From positions 1-64,000 of the forward strand of contig CAZXAQ010000011.1 in the NCBI GenBank assembly GCA_964638635.1: a DNA stretch of 64,000 nucleotides, given 5' to 3'. A program made the translations under genes and the position numbers. This document shows positions 62,608 through 64,000 of the stretch, one piece after another. The stretch's first letter is position 1. Each line of letters starts with the position of its first letter. The notes beneath the pieces were generated by a model, which was not told the origin of the DNA, did no database searches, and saw only the letters and a program-made list of their open reading frames with translations. Source of the stretch: SZUA-430 sp964638635. Its GTDB lineage: Bacteria > Pseudomonadota > Alphaproteobacteria > Micropepsales > Micropepsaceae.

Positions 62608-64000
62608 CTAACGCGCAAGGACCGGACGCTCCATCGGCTCATAGCGATCGACGACGTCCGGCGTCTGCTGCATTTGCGTCGCGGCACTCGTGCGTTGCGT
62701 CACGCGCGCCAACAAAGCACGAAGCTCGTCTTTCGGGTTGGCCCGCATTTCTGCGACGAACGCTTCCGCGAACGGCGAGTTCCGTCCGTTCCCGTCGGTG
62801 GCGAAAGTGCCTGGCCTCGTCGAATAGACGACGAACATGCCGAGCCGCCCCTCGCGCGAGAAGCCGCGAAACGGAACGGCGGGGTCGAAGTCGTTGCTGC
62901 GGCAGGCGTCCACGATCACCATGCGCAAGCCCTTGGCGGGCGTGACAGCGAGCAAAAGTTCGCTAAGCGCGATCCCATATTTGCGAATTCCTTTGCTGGA
63001 GACGATCTTTGCATCGACCGGGATCACATAGTTGCGGCCGAAGTCGCCGTCGACCTCCACGAATTCCTGCCCGTGGCCGGAGTACCAAACGATCGCCGAC
63101 TCTGCCCCCTTCGCCGCTTCGTAGAACGCGTTGATCGCGGCGTACATCTCCGCGCGGGTAAGGTCGATTTTCGGATAGCCGTAGACCTTGTAGCCGATCT
63201 TCGTGAGCTCCCGGGCAACGTCTTCAGCATCGTGCGCGGGGTTCGGCAACGGCGGCCCGTAGCGGTAGTTGCCGTTGCCGATCACAAGCGCGATCCGCGC
63301 CTTGGTCGGCGGCGCCAGCTTGCGCGCGGCGATCGCCGCTTTCGCAGCGCCTGCTTGGGCCAAGATGAGTTCCGCATTGCCGATGCCGGGCTGGAGCTGC
63401 GACGCGCGCCGCGCATCCGCCTCGGCCAAGTCGTAGTTCTCCGCGAACAAGTGAAAAAGCGCACGGTTGTGATAGAAGAGGGCGGTGTCCGGCTCCAGCG
63501 CAATGGCGCGGTCCATATCCGCGAGCGCCAAGTCGTAGCGTTGCCGGTAGGCATGAGCGAGCGCGCGATTTGACAGCGCCTTCCCAAAGTTCGGCTGAAC
63601 CGCAAGGGCGTCGTTGAAATCGGCGAGAGCGCGTTCGATATCGCGCATGTCGAGGTAGACGAGACCACGGTCGTTCAAGAACATGTAGTCGCGCCGTCTC
63701 AAGCTCAGGGCGGCGTTGCAGTCGGCGAGCGCGCGCGCGAAGTCGCGTTTGTGACGGTAGAAGGCCGCGCGCCTGATATGGATGAGCGCCTTTTGGTTTC
63801 CGCTCTCGAGGTCGAGCGCCCGCGTTGCATCTTCGATCGCACGATCCTGTTGCCCGAACTGATCCAGAACTTCGGCGCGCGCCATAAGGGCGGTCGAGTC
63901 GTTGGGCGAAAGCTGGATTTGCTTGTCGCAGTCGGCGAGCGCGCGTGCGACATCGCCCGCGGCTGCGTAGGCATCGCAGCGTGCCCCGTACCAACGGGCG
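62608..64000 (-). CDS. Caspase-like (C14) protease with N-terminal TPRs, truncated by the window edge
   Basis: At least 463 residues; the start lies beyond the window. TPRs fill the N-terminal half (YGARCDAYAAAGDVARALAD, LMARAEVLDQFGQQDRAIED). The C14 domain follows: IALVIGNGNYRYGPPL, catalytic His in WYSGHGQEF (codon 63073-63075) and catalytic Cys in IVDACRSND (codon 62902-62904). Caspase-like proteins of bacteria cleave after basic or acidic residues; several take part in regulated proteolysis or programmed death. A signal peptide cannot be assessed. It is followed 12 nt later by a secreted TPR protein, so it may act in the periplasm. Confidence 0.88.
   Translation of the reverse strand, partial: ARWYGARCDAYAAAGDVARALADCDKQIQLSPNDSTALMARAEVLDQFGQQDRAIEDATRALDLESGNQKALIHIRRAAFYRHKRDFARALADCNAALSLRRRDYMFLNDRGLVYLDMRDIERALADFNDALAVQPNFGKALSNRALAHAYRQRYDLALADMDRAIALEPDTALFYHNRALFHLFAENYDLAEADARRASQLQPGIGNAELILAQAGAAKAAIAARKLAPPTKARIALVIGNGNYRYGPPLPNPAHDAEDVARELTKIGYKVYGYPKIDLTRAEMYAAINAFYEAAKGAESAIVWYSGHGQEFVEVDGDFGRNYVIPVDAKIVSSKGIRKYGIALSELLLAVTPAKGLRMVIVDACRSNDFDPAVPFRGFSREGRLGMFVVYSTRPGTFATDGNGRNSPFAEAFVAEMRANPKDELRALLARVTQRTSAATQMQQTPDVVDRYEPMERPVLAR

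Overview
The window reads as a draft (scaffolded) genome of a GC-rich alphaproteobacterium. Coding is dense, several housekeeping genes are of alphaproteobacterial type (ispA-dxs followed by an RNA methyltransferase, fabI, aroC, pdxH, asd), and the junctions between genes carry palindromic elements, one family of which resembles intergenic elements common in Alphaproteobacteria. I cannot name the genus. Three runs of ten N (1362-1371, 8013-8022, 31559-31568) are scaffold gaps; two of them lie in or against the same palindromic repeat family. No rRNA, tRNA, CRISPR, transposase or phage gene was recognised.

Layout. 1-6574 (+): end of the isoprenoid pair ispA/dxs, a 23S-type m5U RNA methyltransferase, a SAM methyltransferase and a membrane sensor kinase. 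6691-12183: mainly minus-strand core metabolism (aroC, histidine phosphatase, fabI, DUF2237, dodecin, class V aminotransferase). 12311-16475: two tandem paralogous TetR regulators and an emrA-emrB efflux operon with repeated operator-like palindromes upstream. 16498-24904: PLP enzyme, DnaJ/CbpA, Sel1 lipoprotein, pdxH + cation efflux, alpha/beta hydrolase, and a HigB/HigA-like toxin-antitoxin pair overlapping a class III aminotransferase. 24959-33251: acyl-CoA ligases, a CsgG/glycine-zipper/SH3 lipid- or envelope-type protein, DUF1499, MBL hydrolase, GST. 33645-36628: a two-component system divergent from a secreted EF-hand protein; both the kinase sensor region and the EF-hand protein carry the same Val-Pro-Pro repeat. 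37059-49738: periplasmic TPR protein, YhhN lysoplasmalogenase, dienelactone hydrolase, a secreted zinc-phospholipase-C-like protein, quinone oxidoreductase, a four-gene operon (TRIC/UPF0126 channel, inactive trypsin-like protein, benzoate-CoA-ligase-like enzyme, creatininase family), AraC/GyrI regulator and a PcfJ-like protein. 49816-64000: hydrolase, GST, an orphan Rieske-like protein that has lost both histidine ligands, asd, a globin, TPR proteins, amidohydrolase, a PLC-like/DUF4332 fusion, CPBP protease, and at the right edge a caspase-TPR protein in operon with a TPR protein.

How it fits together. Most of the window is ordinary chromosome. The accessory interest lies in (i) secreted or periplasmic proteins with Ca2+-type loops or TPRs next to signalling or protease-like proteins, (ii) degenerate enzymes whose active-site residues are replaced (Ser to Ala protease, His-less Rieske), (iii) a systematic rule at gene ends: convergent genes either overlap by exactly 4 nt at their stop codons or are separated by a palindromic element or terminator hairpin, with two exceptions (a 35-nt-scale overlap at 51212-51243 and a bare 8-nt gap at 61733-61740), and (iv) a helically phased AACGGA array in a gene-free stretch at 42542-42630. 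All statements come from reading the sequence; no database search was run.
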